Source: Cladopsammia gracilis
Lineage: Eukaryota > Cnidaria > Anthozoa > Scleractinia > Dendrophylliidae
Assembly: GCA_022457155.1 (NCBI GenBank)
Contig: JAJGOT010000003.1
Coordinates: 4,388,501-4,452,500, forward strand
Direction of reading: 5' to 3'
Length of the DNA stretch: 64,000 nucleotides
The number at the start of each line of letters is the position of its first letter. Within the stretch, counting starts at the first letter, position 1. A program made the position numbers and the translations under genes. This document shows positions 16,218-28,199 of the stretch, piece after piece. Under the pieces are notes generated by a model, which saw only the letters and a list, made by a program, of their open reading frames with translations, was not told the DNA's origin and did not search any database.

Positions 16218-19200
16218 CTACTAACTTAAACAACAAAATCAACAAACACTTTATTAAATATATACATACTGTAGGGTAGTGAACCGGCTAAAGTTCTAGC
16301 ATTAATTTACTGTGATAAAATTAAACTAAAATACCAGTAAGAAACAGACTGTTAAGTTAAAATTATACAAGATACAAGATATTATATGGCTGTGATAAAA
16401 CAGAATTATATCAGTTAGTTTACCAATAAGATAACTTGAGCAATAAATAAATTTTCATGATTTGCAATTTCTGTCAATTGATAAGTGGCCTGGATTTTCC
16501 TCAGAATATTATTACAATTCTGGGCCCCTAGCAGTGACTTTATGACTTTGATAAAATAGGGCAATTGCTGTACAATATCATGATTTTTAATTTTCCATAC
16601 ACTGTATAACCAACTACACTTAAAAAAATTGTGGAGATAACCTTGCAACTTTTAATTTGCCCTTCAAATTTGATGGCTGGCAAGCATTATCTAAACACCT
16701 ATTCACATTTCCTTTGGATCATTGTTTTTAACACAGGAAAGGATGGCCGTGATGGACGAGATGGAACAAGTAGAGGAAAGGTTGGCCAATTTAGTAGTTA
16801 TTTTGTTAAGAATAAAAGTTAAAGGACTATACTCTCAACTCAAACTGATAAATGTTTTGGCTTTGTTTCTTTCTGATATCACCTTCACATAGTGGCCGCA
16901 TACTGTGGAAACAGCTAGTCAAAGTCTGGGGTGTCTCAAAAACTCAGACCTTGAAAACTCACCTCAGACCCCCCAAAAATGCATACCCCTGGGTGTCTTA
17001 AAAACTCTGACCCCCCAAAAAAATCATTAAGCAATCGACTTAAGTCTCCTGTCACGACATGGATAATCCTCCAACATAATGGCACATACATGTCCTCTGG
17101 AAAATGCTTTGAATCTCATACAACATTATCATGTTGAATGCTATAAAGCATCCTGGCCTCCTTCAAGTACTCCTTCTGGTCATAAAATTGTTCTCCTCCA
17201 GTGAGTCAGCAAGCTTTTTGATAACAATACTTCATCATTAACCGGTCAATGATGCTTCACTTTCAACAGGACACCAAATGACCTGTGTCCAACAACATCG
17301 ATTTCCTCTAGGTGGTTGTAGTTGAGTGACAGTGATCCAGTAATTCTAGGAATAATTAATTTTTTGCCTTCATTGTAAGGCACAGCAACTTAAAACTAAT
17401 GATCTATAGCTGAATTACATAAATATTGTGGAAGGAACACATCAACCTCAGACTACCATGTCTGGACTCGAAATTTGAGCAAACCAAAAATACAAAATAA
17501 TTGACACAAAAAAAACATGTCACAGCAGATTTAATTTGATTGATGATTAAGGAAGGAAGAAAGGGGTGTTGTTACATGGCATATCCAAGCCACTTATCTC
17601 ACTCACTCACTAATTAGCACATCAATTAATTATGTTGCCATGGGAACCAAGGGATACTTTGTTTTATTTTTCAGGAAGAGAAAGGCAAAGCAGGGATGCC
17701 AGGACGGGATGGAAATCCTGGGATTAAGGTATTTAATAACCAAGAATGATTGTTTGTGTCATATTTATTTTATGTTTTAAGGGAGAGAAGGAAGAACCAG
17801 GCATAGGAGGAAACAGCGGCAATGTTATAATCAATAATTTTATGTTTTAAGGGAGAGAAGGGTGAACCAGGCATAGGAGGAAACAGTGGCAATGTTATAA
17901 TTAATTATTTTATGTTTTAAGGGAGAGAAAGGTGAACCAGACATAGAAGGAAACAGTGGCAATGATATAATTAATTATTTTATGTTTTAAGGGAGAGAAG
18001 GGTGAACCAGGCATAGGAGGAAACAGTGGCAATGTTATAATTAATTATTTTATGTTTTAAGGGAGAGAAGGGTGAACCAGGCATAGGAGGAAACAGTGGC
18101 AATGTTATAATTAATTATTTTATGTTTTAAGGGAGAGAAGGGTGAACCAGGCATAGGAGGAAACAGCAGCAATGTTATAATTAATTATTTTATGTTTTAA
18201 GGGAGAGAAGGGTGAACCAGCCATAGGAGGAAACAGCGGCAATGTTATAATTAATTATTTTATGTTTTAAGGGAGAGAAGGGTGAACCAGGCATAGGAGG
18301 AAACAGTGGCAATGTTATAATTAATTATTTTATGTTTTAAGGGAGAGAAGGGTGAACCAGGCATAGAAGGAAACAGTGGCAATGTTATAATTAATTATTT
18401 TATGTTTTAAGTTAGAGAAGGGTGAACCAGGCATACATGTATAAGGAAACAGTGGCAATGTTATAATTAATTATTTTATGTTTTAAGGAAGAGAAGGGTG
18501 AACCAGACATAGAAGGAAACAGTGGCAATGTTATAATTAATTATTTTATGTTAGAGAAGGGTGAACCAGGCATAGGAGGAAACAGTGGCAATGTTATAAT
18601 TAATTATTTTATGTTTTAAGGGAGAGAAGGGTGAACCAGGCATAGGAGGAAACAGTGGCAATGTTATAATTATTTTATGTTTTAAGGGAGAGAAGGGTGT
18701 ACCAGGCATAGGAGGAAACAGTGGCAATGTTATAATTAATTATTTTATGTTTTAAGGGAGAGAAGGGTGAACCAGGCATAGAAGGAAACAGTGGCAATGT
18801 TATAATTAATTATTTTATGTTTTAAGGGAGAGAAGGGTGAACCAGGCATAGGAGGAAACAGTGGCAATGTTAGCAGAAAAGTAAGCACTGTGATTTGCAT
18901 TTTTTAAAAAGACAACTAAAATAAATATAGAAATTAATCTTCCTAACCCAAGAGGATATTTTTTAAATAATTTTAAACTTAAACTTCTATTTGAGCCCAG
19001 TTTAGTATCTTTTTTGTTACAAAAGAGAATTTTCTTTTCCTGAAGTGCCAAAACGTGTATCAACACTGCAGGTACTGTAGTAAACTATGTATATCAAATT
19101 CTAATGATTATTCAATAATTTCTTAATATATATATTTTTTGAGAATTCTATTTATTTATAGGATGAAAAAACTGGAGTGGTCTGTTTTTTGTTTTAATAA

Positions 19201-19261
19201 AATTATAGTGGTTTGCTCATAGGTAACTAACCCAAGCTCCAGTGTGAGAAACCATATATTG

Positions 19262-19292
<31 letters not shown>

Positions 19293-22200
19293 CAGAACAA
19301 CACTAACCAGGACGATCACACTACATTTTTTGTTAATTGTGTCGTTAATAAATTTGCCGTAAGGAAAATGGTCAAAACTATTGTACTCGGACAGGACCCA
19401 CCATTTTACAAAAGACTGGTGGTCTCTTTATGAACCCCCTCTCCCCCACCCTAAAAAGATGGTGTCTTGTTGGTACAGCCCCCTTTCTATGAGGAGTAGA
19501 AACTGAGAGAAGATAAAAATCTTCCCATGCCGTTTTACTAACAATGTCACAAGCTTCATGCACACAGAATATTTGTCTCATTTCCAATTTTTAGGCCAAA
19601 AAATTGTGTCCATTACACTCATCAGATAGGTGGTATCTTGTGTACCCCCCTACCCCTACACAGGGTGTGTCCTCGTCGAGTATACTTGTTATGACCACTT
19701 CTCTAAATTTTACCTTTTTTCTGAGGGCGAGAAAGGATCTCCTGGACACAAAGGATCACAAGGAGAAAAAGGACAACAAGGACAGAAAGGAATGCCTGGA
19801 ACATGTGATGGTAAGGTAATTTTATTCTAAACCAACTACAGTACCAATACCACTTCATGAAGTGTTTTGTTATACCTCCCAACTCAAAAATAGAAGATAA
19901 TATATAGGTGCCAATATATAGGTGTCAAGTAATGTTTACTACATGAGCAGGAGTGTTGTATCGGCCTATACAATCACGAGCCAAATGCGAGTGAATGTAC
20001 ATGTATAGTGCCGATACAACACGAACACGAATGTAGTAAACAACTTGTGAAATTCACATTCACATGTAAATTAGATACAACCACTTGTGAGCTGTACATG
20101 TATCTGGAATGTAAATTAGATACAACCACCAGTGAGTTGTGTCTGATAGACCAATATCACGCTAGCATGGCACAAAAATGTATTTAGTTTGTTGGGAAAA
20201 GGAGCCCAGCATCAAATTCAGCATATCGATATTAGTAAAACTAAAACGTTTTGTAAAGATTGCTAGAAAACTGACGAAGATATGAAATTTTGAAACTGAA
20301 CATTTTTACAAAGAAATGTATGGTGGACGGGCATAGATTGCCCTTCCAGCCTCAATTTTGTGTGTTTTTTTTCCATATATTTCTTTGAAAAAAATAGGCC
20401 AGGGTGCTAAGATTCAAAAGTTCATATCTCCGTCAATGTACAAGCAATCTTTACGAAACTTTACAGTTTACTAATATTGATGTGCTGAATTTGATACTGG
20501 ACTCTTTTTCCCATTAAATTAAATATATTTTCATGTTACAATTCAAACTTGCCGCGGTTTCATGGCGCACGACCCGATCACGTGTGAGTCGAAAGTCCAA
20601 GTTGTTGTTTCCCTAGGGAAGTAGTGAGTTTTGTTCGCCCTAGCGAGTTAGACTGTTTTGACCCATGGCATGTGACACGTTCTTGTCCAATCAAAAAAGG
20701 AGTTTAAGTTGGGAGGTATAGAGTTTTGGTCCAGCAAAGATGATGTAAGACAACATCACAAAGCGACTCTACATGGAGATCAAAGCTTCTTGTATCTTTT
20801 CGTTCGTTTGTTAAAAGGAGAAAGCAGCGGCTGAATGTACATTTCCATTAAATATATGTTCGGAGAATGTGGTTCTTATTAAAGCGCTCAATTTATATGT
20901 GCAAATGAAACGTCAAATTATTTTGCGTTCTCAAAACGTTCGTGGAAAAAAAACAGAATAGAGCGTGCTACTAAAGGCTGGTTTTCACTAACGACGGAGT
21001 CGGAGTCGAGTCGTAATCAGAAGCGCAGAGCGTTAAGATCTAGTGAAAATCAAACCGACGGAATCGGAAGAAGATTACGGAGTCGTAAGCGGAATCGGAA
21101 GAAAATGGAACCGTTCTGATTTTTCCGACTCCGATTCCGTCGAGCTTGTGACTCCGCTTACGACTCCGATTTTCGATTTCCATTAGGTCGGAAGCGCTCT
21201 TACGACTACGACTCCGACTCCGACTCCGACTCCGTCGCCAGTGAAAACCAGCCTTAAGAACACTGAATAAGTACAACTTGACAATTTTCAGTTTTATGTT
21301 ACAGTGTATTATGCTCGCCTATTCAGTAGGACCCCGATAACAGCAAATAAAACCAGCTTTTCTCCAAAAATTGCTTACAGGCGTTCTCTTGTGTTTATAT
21401 TTTAACTTAGATTGTTCAACCGGTTTTCACTTCTTTGAGAAATTTCAAGATCTACCAACTCGAGGAGCATCAGATGTGGAACATTTCACCATTGATGGGA
21501 GTCTCTTTCTTGCTTTTGCAAACCATTATGGCGACATTAACAAACGCAAGACAGGCTCCATGATCTACAAGATGGACGAGTCAAGAGGAAAATTTACTTT
21601 GTATCAGACCCTGCAAACTAGAGGACCTTATGGTGGCCTTGAATACTTTTCAATCGCTGATAAACATTTCCTTGCTGTGGGTAATTATTACGATGGAACG
21701 TACCGACTGGACTCAGTAATTTATCAGTGGAATGGAAAGCTGTTTGTCGTCTTTCAGAAAATACCTACAAAAGGAGCAGGTCACTTCACATTTTTCAAGA
21801 TAAATGGCAAAAATTATCTCGCAGTGGCAAACCACTATGACGATAGTACCAATTCTATAAAGTCAGTCATCTACAAATGGAGCAGCGGCAAGTTTAACAA
21901 GTTTCAGGAGATACCAACTGAAGGTGCCTATGGATGTGAAGCTTTTGAAATAAACAATGACACTTTCATTACATTTGCAAACCATTACAACTCTCAACAG
22001 AAGCATTCTGTTCAGTCCACTGTGTTCAAGTGGTCAGGAGGACACTTTGTCAAACTGCAGTCCCTTCAGACTTATGGAGCATGGGATGTGAAATCATTCA
22101 ACATCAATGGCCACACATTCCTCGCCTTTGCCAACTACTACTCTGGAAGTAAATACAACATCGACTCCTTCATTTACAAGTGGGATGGCAACAAGTTCGT

Positions 22201-22498
22201 TCTGTTCCAGTCCATTCCTACTCGTGGAGCCATGGCCTGGCATTCATTTGTGATCAGCGGTCAAACGTTCCTGGGTGTGGCCAATTACCATGGTGACAGT
22301 CAGAAACAGAACACTCAGTCAGTTGTGTACCAGGCCTCTGGAGCGCGGTTCATCAAGTACCAAGAGTTTCCAACACACGGAGCACATGATATGACGTCAT
22401 TTGAGTACAAAGGTCATACCTACCTGGCAGTGGCAAACTACTACGACAGTCACAAAAGAAAACACAACATCAACAGCGCTGTGTACAAGTGGGTATAG
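11557..22498 (+). CDS. Secreted collagen-EPTP (EAR propeller) protein, nine exons, 509 aa
   Basis: Exons with GT-AG borders: 11557-11640, 14881-14947, 15074-15100, 15239-15265, 16737-16780, 17675-17728, 18827-18880, 19726-19810, 21411-22498. Lengths sum to 1530 and all phases match. Exon 1 gives a signal peptide (MFRLFFLLSLAIFLASS). Exon 2 gives a Cys pair region. Exons 3-8 give Gly-X-Y collagen; two are exactly 54 bp, the classic fibrillar collagen exon size, and two are 27 bp. Exon 9 encodes seven EPTP/EAR repeats, each with a phrase like FQ-x-PTRGA followed by FLAFANHY, forming a seven-bladed propeller as in LGI and TSPEAR proteins. The likely role is an extracellular matrix or receptor-binding protein; that is inference from the domains. 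Exon 6-8 usage may vary because of a repeat array in intron 6. Confidence 0.85.
13856..14232. repeat. Dispersed repeat family R2, copy 1
   Basis: Similar over its length to 43085-43450: GTCAATACAACGC, TTGATTGGTTGATTCAT, TTGACGTCAG, TGATCAGACCGTGA, GTGCTCA-CACGTTTTTCAAA, and a terminal foldback around GGGAAACAGTGAATTTTGTTT. The 3' part forms a hairpin with arms at 14108-14150 and 14170-14223. Confidence 0.7.
15851..16132. mobile_element. MITE with 18-bp terminal inverted repeats
   Basis: Starts AGAGCAGTTTTCAATTGA and ends with the reverse complement TCAATTGAAAACTGCTCT. A second inner inverted pair (AAACCAAAGTAATTAC / AATTACTTTTG region) strengthens the foldback. It lies in intron 4 of the collagen-EPTP gene. 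No coding capacity. Confidence 0.8.
16150..16228. repeat. (CTTA)n microsatellite
   Basis: Imperfect run of ACTT units in intron 4 of the collagen-EPTP gene. Confidence 0.85.
17771..18880 (+). repeat. Array of 16 collagen-exon units (~70 bp) in intron 6
   Basis: Units begin at 17781, 17851, 17921, 17991, 18061, 18131, 18201, 18271, 18341, 18411, 18487, ~18550, 18620, 18686, 18756 and 18826. Each holds the acceptor TTTTATGTTTTAAG followed by a coding block for GEKGEPGIGGNSGN. All but the last then run into GTTATAATTAATTA, a poor donor, and back to the next acceptor. Only the last unit ends in a clean donor (AAA|GTAAGC), giving a 54-bp exon. Period is 70 bp with a few 63-76 bp variants, so it is a minisatellite born from a collagen exon plus its 3' splice site. 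Confidence 0.85.
19871..20720. mobile_element. MITE/foldback with TATACCTCCCAACT ends
   Basis: Ends are TATACCTCCCAACT and AGTTGGGAGGTATA. Inside, 20205-20290 and 20410-20515 are inverted copies of one another. It lies in the last intron of the collagen-EPTP gene and has no coding capacity. Confidence 0.7.
20972..21256. mobile_element. MITE with AAGGCTGGTTTTCACT ends
   Basis: Left end TAAAGGCTGGTTTTCACT and right end AGTGAAAACCAGCCTTA are inverted copies. The interior is built of GACTCCGA units, which explains a spurious Ser-Arg ORF on the minus strand. It lies just before the EPTP exon. Confidence 0.85.
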
Positions 22499-22920
22499 AG
22501 CCAACAACGGAAAATCTGAATCCAAGCAAAAAAGAACTTATGTTTAGCAGTAGGATAGAAGCTTCTTATTTTATTCAGAACGGGGAATGTGTTAATTTAA
22601 AATCATGAGACGTCTCATTTTGTTATCAGTTAGAAGAAATATTGGTAGTATTTGAATGAGGTGCATGGGTAAGATCAAAACAATTGAATACTCTAGGATA
22701 AAGGTGAAAAATAGTTTGCAACTTAACAGGTTATGAAAGGTATTTTTGTTATCTGTAAGTCAAGGGAAGCTTTAACCAACTGTAATTGTCGATAATGAAT
22801 CGCGTTAAGGCGAAAAGTAATGGAAAGAACACATTGATTTTCTTTCTTGCCTAGTAACCATGCATGATGTATAGTTGCTTAAGGTAACAATAAAGCTGTG
22901 CTTGGAACGTAACAAACTTG
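22499..22920 (+). other. 3' flank of collagen-EPTP gene
   Basis: No ORF. An AATAAAG at about 22888-22894 is a candidate polyadenylation signal about 390 bases after the stop codon. Confidence 0.4.
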
Positions 22921-25095
22921 TCTGATCTTGAAATCAAGCTAAGCTGAACATCCTTTGTTCAGAGAAATTCAAACATTGGTTTGAGTTGGTAGAACAAGAA
23001 GCTCTGAGGGATTTATCAACGGGCTTTTTCTCTACGTTCATTCTGTTCCATCCGGCAGGATACCTCGTCAGTGTAGTTTGTCATCATCAAGAAACCAGTT
23101 GAAAACAAAGGATGATAAGCAAACAAACGGAACTCATCTTGGTAAAGGTAGGAATTTAGTATTTTTTTACAATAATTGATAACTGAACAGATACACCATA
23201 AAGAGAATCAGTATGCTCCTGCAAACTGTGCCAATTTGTTTATTGTTTACCGCTGTGACATTTTCAGTTAAACTGAGTTATCTTGTACTGAATCGATTTC
23301 ACAACCTAACCAACCAACCAACCAACCAACGAGCTTAGGCTTGAAATATATCTTCAGTGAAAATATGGTTCATTTGGATGCGCAATTTTAGTGACCTGTA
23401 ACTGTGACGTTTGGAATGTGCCTTGTAAAAGAAACCTTAATATAGTCAAGCAAACTGAACATCCTTTGTTCAGAGCAATTCAAACATTGGTTTGAGTTGG
23501 TAGAACAAGAATCCCTGAGAGCTTTATCAACGGGGTGTTTCTCTAAGTTCTTTCCTTTCCTTCTGACAGGATGCCTCGTCAGTGTAGTTTATTATCATTA
23601 GAGAAACCAGACGAGAAAAAAAAGTAAGTCGTAAGCAAACGGGAATCATCATGTAAAGGTAGGATTTTTTTCAATAATTGATAATAAAACACACAATTTG
23701 TTTGTTGTCTACTGCAATGACATTTTCATTTAGAATGAGTTATGGTGTAATGAACCGATTTCATAACCAATGACCAAAACCAATTTTGAAAAAAAAAAAA
23801 GATATAAAGATATAAGATATAACAGAATTATCAAAACAACATTTGTCGATTGTGGAAAGATGAGCCAGTCTGAAAAAAATGTGGTTGCGTTTCATCAAGA
23901 TTAGATTAGATTAGATAATACATTAGCTTGTCTTTTTTTTCCATTTGCCTCGCGATGTAATCACTTAATGCGGATAACGGTATTTCGACCGTTACAACTT
24001 TTCTCGGGATCTAATTTTCGCTGGTTTTCCAACGATCCGCGAAAATAACATCCGGTGAAAATAAACTCTAGCGAAAAAAATTCTCGAAAATGTACACAAT
24101 TTATTCAGATCAATGAATTTCAATTAAATTGTTTACAAACTCGTCTTTGAAAATGCAACTCTGCCCTGTCATAACTCTAGATAAGGAGACCATATCCTGC
24201 TTAAAAACAAACATGCGGTACATGGAACTGTTCGGTTTAGATAAATGGGTCGTCCGAGAGGACACCATTCCCAAGGGAATAATAGAAGGGTTGCTGTTCA
24301 TGTACTGATACTGAAGAGTCTCTACCCTGTCATAACTCTAGATAAGGAGACCATATCCTGCTTAAAAAACAAACATGCAGTACATGGAACTGTTCGGTTT
24401 AGATAAATGGGTCGTCCGAGGGGACACCATTCCCAAGGGAATAATAGAAGGGTTGCTGTTCATGTAGTTTTAGAATTAAGGTACGTTCGTGAAAAGCCGG
24501 ACAGAAACTTGCTCGAGATGCGCGAAAATTTGTCGCCAACGGTACAGCCTGAAATTCCAATTCGTGAAAAATCGTGTGCTTTTACATTTTCAGACAACTT
24601 CCATGAAAATGCAGTGAATTGGAAGTGGGGGAAGGGAACGGAACGGAATGGAGAATGGAGCGGATCAACAAACTGAGATCACAGAATCGGGAGGAAACGC
24701 TGTTAAGGTACGTGTGCGAAACTCGACATTATACAGTACTAGTAGCTTACTCCAAGTTTTAAAAAGTGGTGGCCAATTCTCTGACGTTCTGCATTAAATA
24801 GTACTTACCTGCGCTGGATCGCAATAGGTGAACTGCTGTTTGCGTCGTCATTAGCGATGGGGCGATCTAACCGTTTTGAATTGCTTGAACTAAATTTCTT
24901 CAGAGCAATTTAAACAGTGTGGCGACTTTGTAGAACACGAAGCCCCAACGGTTTTACAACAGGGCCGTTTCTCAACGTTATTTCTTTTTCTTCAGGATGT
25001 TCCCGGTGTATTTTTTTATCATCAAGAAAGCAGACAAGAAAACAGAGGGCAAGCAAACAAATGAGAATCACCGTACTTCTTCTACAGGTAGGTTG
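22921..25095 (+). repeat. Three diverged copies of a leader-exon-like segment
   Basis: Copies at about 22945-23160, 23447-23665 and 24890-25095 share, in order, TCAGAG-AATTCAAACA, GTAGAACAAGAAGC, a pyrimidine tract with CAGGAT, ATCATCAAGAAA-CAGA, GCAAACAAA and a final AAAGGTAGG or ACAGGTAGG. The third copy encodes ATGAGAATCACCGTACTTCT just before the GT, like the beginning of a signal-peptide exon. They may be duplicated first exons of a neighbouring gene, but no downstream exons were found. Confidence 0.5.
24160..24468 (+). repeat. Direct duplication, ~140 bp
   Basis: 24163-24304 and 24328-24466 are almost identical (TCTAGATAAGGAGACCATAT through GAAGGGTTGCTGTTCATGTA), differing by a few bases. 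The segment has no recognised function. Confidence 0.85.
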
Positions 25096-25209
25096 TTAAA
25101 GTTTTCTATTAATTGATAATTGGGATTTTTTTCCAAAATTAAATCGTAAGCTTTATGATTTATGACAACACTTGTGGTTGCGAATGTCTCACCATTTGTG
25201 AGATAATAA

Positions 25210-25466
25210 ATATAGTGTAAGTTATAGTCAAGTGAGGCCTTAAGCTACTGTATCCAAGCCCGAAAAAGCCTGAAAAAAAATTAGGGCTTTTCAACGGGAT
25301 TAAACCCGTGACCTTCGCTTTACCGGTGCGATGCTCTCCCAACTGAGCTATCAAAGCCACATATGCTGGGAGCAGGTCAAATGTGAGTTCATGTGGAACT
25401 ACACGATTCCCGTTGAAAAGCCCTGATTTTTTTTCAGGCTTTTTCGGGCTTTCACTTGACTATAAA
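25210..25466 (-). mobile_element. tRNA-derived SINE and inverted tail copy
   Basis: On the minus strand, 25360-25283 reads like a tRNA: box A TAGCTCAGTTGGGAGAGCA, box B GGTCACGGGTTTAATCCC, and acceptor-stem pairing GGCTTT/AAAGCC. The tail continues to about 25210 with CAGGCTTTTTCGGGCTT. At 25400-25466 lies an inverted second tail with the same end, and a truncated third head (box A and box B with an internal deletion) is at 25575-25620. A small ORF here is a by-product of the tRNA-like part. Confidence 0.8.
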
Positions 25467-26839
25467 TTACTTTGTTTACTATGCTACTGAAGGACGACGA
25501 CAAAATGATTACTGAACTTAGACTAGGGCCAAGTCTACTTCGTCCTCGTGTAGTTCCACATGAACTCACATGAACATATGTGGCTTTGATAGCTCAGGTT
25601 CAATCCTGAGTGGGGATTTTAGATTTCTTTTTTACACTTAAAAATTTATTGAACATAAAATTCTAAGTGTCGACATTACGTTATATAATTCTCAATAAGT
25701 GTCCGACCTCCTTCTGAGCTATAGAAGGTAGACTCTACACGTCGCGAAAGGTCAGAGGCGAGATATTTAAAAATAACGTAATAAAAGGTGACGGGCCCGG
25801 TGACAGACCCAGCACAAATCCTGCTCGTCGAAAAACAAAAAGTATTTCAGCCCGGCTTTAGAACTGGGTTACCCCAAGTACTTTTTCTCGCATTCCAAAG
25901 GTCGAGCTGAAAATCGATTCTCGAATTTTTTTCCTTTTCATTTCCTGGCGCCTTCGGCCGTCCAAGCTTGGGGAATCGTGAGGCCATAAGACCATTGACT
26001 TTAGATGTCAAAAGCTTGTCCACCGGTAGTGCAAAAATACGAAAAAATCGTTCAAACCGATAGACTAATAATTCAAAAAAGCTACGAAAGGAGGATATTA
26101 CCATCTTCAGTCCAACGTTCTTTGGGTAAAATTCGGTTGAATGACTTCCGGTGGCAACGAAGAACGCGCGTATTTTAGTCAAACTTGCACATGGATTTCC
26201 TCGCTTTAAATTAAAAGCATGGCAAAAAAAACAATAAGTACCTTATATACTCTATAAAGTAATGGTCCAGAAATTTTTTTTCTTAGTCTGGAGTAGACCC
26301 GTTGAAAAAAATAATCTTGGCATTGTTTGACTGTTGTCGTCCATGTCTGTGTGCAGTCTTCGCTGGGACGTATTTTAAATTGCATTGATCGATACAATAA
26401 AATTGTCGCCCAACAGGCGCATGTGACTACTGCTAAGATGTATAAAGTGAAAAATGCGAAAAGTAGAATTGTCCTATATATGCGGTTCTGTGGATAAGAA
26501 TCGAAGCAAATGTTTAAAATAATGATGAATCTTGGTGATTAACCTCCGAAGAGGCTCAATTTATCCTCCGAAGAGTCAAGATTTAAGTCAGTTTTCCTCA
26601 TACGAAGTTTTTATGTAAATACCGACCTAAAAGCTGAAAATTACTCAGGCAACCTTTCATCTGAGCGGTTAGAAACAAAATATGAAAGCTGCGAGAAGTA
26701 AATGTTGTAAAATTAACACGGCTCGAGACTAACGGTACCCAACCAGACATAGTCTAGCAAAAATTCAGTTTTGGCTAGTAGATTTTGGCTTTCACTAGCC
26801 ATTTTGGTTAGTGAAAATGGTAATGAACCGGACGGATTC

Positions 26840-26950
26840 GCCTGTGCAGTGGTGTAGTGGTTAGCCTGTGCGGTGGTGTAGTGGTTAACCTTTGCGGTGA
26901 TGGAATGATTAGCTCGTTGGTTCAAGGCCTGGTCTCGATTTTAGTTGGCT
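26840..26950 (+). repeat. tRNA-like SINE relic
   Basis: GGTGTAGTGGTTAGC (box A-like, duplicated at 26852 and 26873) is followed by GTTGGTTCAAGGCCTGGTCTC (box B-like). It resembles the head of tRNA-derived SINEs with a short internal duplication. Confidence 0.45.
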
Positions 26951-27244
26951 TTTTGGACTCTTTTTTTAATCTTAACCAATTGCATTCTTTTTTACTATAC
27001 GTGCTTTTCTCAAATATGGGCCCTGGTAATTTTTCTTTATGTTTTCTTGTTATATGTAAACCGTTCTAATTATTGCTTCATGTAAAATACTTGAAACGTG
27101 ACTACGTTTTTAAGGTCAAACAACCCCAAGCAAAATTAACCTACTGACTTGAACATTTATACAGACATCCTTTTGCATGGTTCGAAAACGAAGCTGGAAT
27201 GCTTTCGATTACTTAGCATACATGAAACATTAATTTTAGTGAAT

Positions 27245-27975
27245 TGTACAGTTGATTATAAAAGGGAACCTCCATTGTCAGAACAAATTGACGTTAAATT
27301 GTTGGAAATAAAGTCGAAATTTAAATATTTAAAAGAACAGTTGCAAATATAATTTTAGTGTACAAATAAAATGGATGTAATATATCAAACACGAGGAACA
27401 GTGTTTCATCAGATTTCCAAACACCGAGAAGTGGATTGGAAAAACGAGGCGCAGCCGAGTTTTTTTTAAACCACTTCAAGGTGTTTGGAAATCTGATGAA
27501 ACACTGTTTCGAGTGTTTGATATAGCTTCTCAAACTGATCGTTAAATGCGGAGAAAACGAAGGAATAAAATCGCCAAAATCTATGCAAATTAGGAAACGA
27601 TTTCAAAACCTCCTTCACGGTAGTGATTTCCTTTGTGTTCTCGTCATGAATTATTAATGAATTTGAGAAATAAATATCGCTTATTTTCGCTTTTAAATTT
27701 CCCGCGCGCCGCCATTTTGAATTATTATGACGTGTTACGGTTGCGGCTATTGTTAAGAATCGAAGTTCTTTTGTATACAACAATAAGACAACCGTAACAC
27801 GTCATAAATATTCAAAATGATGGCGCGCGGGAAATTTAAAAGCGATATTCATATCCATTTTTTTGTACACTAAAATTATATTTACACCCGTTTTTTAAAA
27901 GTTTTTAATTTAGCCTTTATTTCCAACAATTAAACGTCAATTTGTTATAACAATGGAGGTTCCATTTAACAGTAA
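27245..27975. repeat. Nested inverted-repeat cluster including foldback family R3, copy 1
   Basis: Outer arms at about 27245-27375 and 27845-27975 are inverted copies (AATTGACGTTAAATTGTTGGAAATAAAG and AATTTTAGTGTACA). Within it, 27379-27670 is a minus-oriented copy of a family also seen at 56724-57010 and 58982-59270, marked by TATATCAAACAC hairpins. A third foldback lies at 27690-27845 (GCGCGCGGGAAATTTAAAAGCG). ORFs here are shared among copies and are probably not genes. Confidence 0.7.
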
Positions 27976-28199
27976 TGTTATTCATGCTCCTTGTTTTTTT
28001 TTTTGTAATTTTTAATGAAATTCTGAGGAACTGAGGTTCTGTGGCTGGCGTTTTGCCAAAGATAATTTCTGAATCACTTCTTGTAAAAGAAGTGGCGTTG
28101 TCTTTATGAAAGTTTGCCAAACCACTTTTGAGAAATGATTTGTATTGGTAAAGCGGCGTTCTAAGAAAGTGTGGCCAATAGAGTCTACTTGGTTGCAAT

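Noticed and set aside
17771..18880. Regular 70-bp array as a CRISPR array
   Set aside because: There are no unique spacers; the whole unit repeats and encodes collagen plus a splice acceptor in a eukaryotic intron.
21040..21276. Ser-Arg-rich minus-strand ORF as an SR protein
   Set aside because: It is the interior of a MITE made of GACTCCGA units.
25160..25360. Minus-strand 66-aa ORF and a functional tRNA gene
   Set aside because: The ORF is the tRNA-like head of a SINE. The tRNA has a C at position 33 and a mismatched anticodon stem, so it is not a working tRNA.
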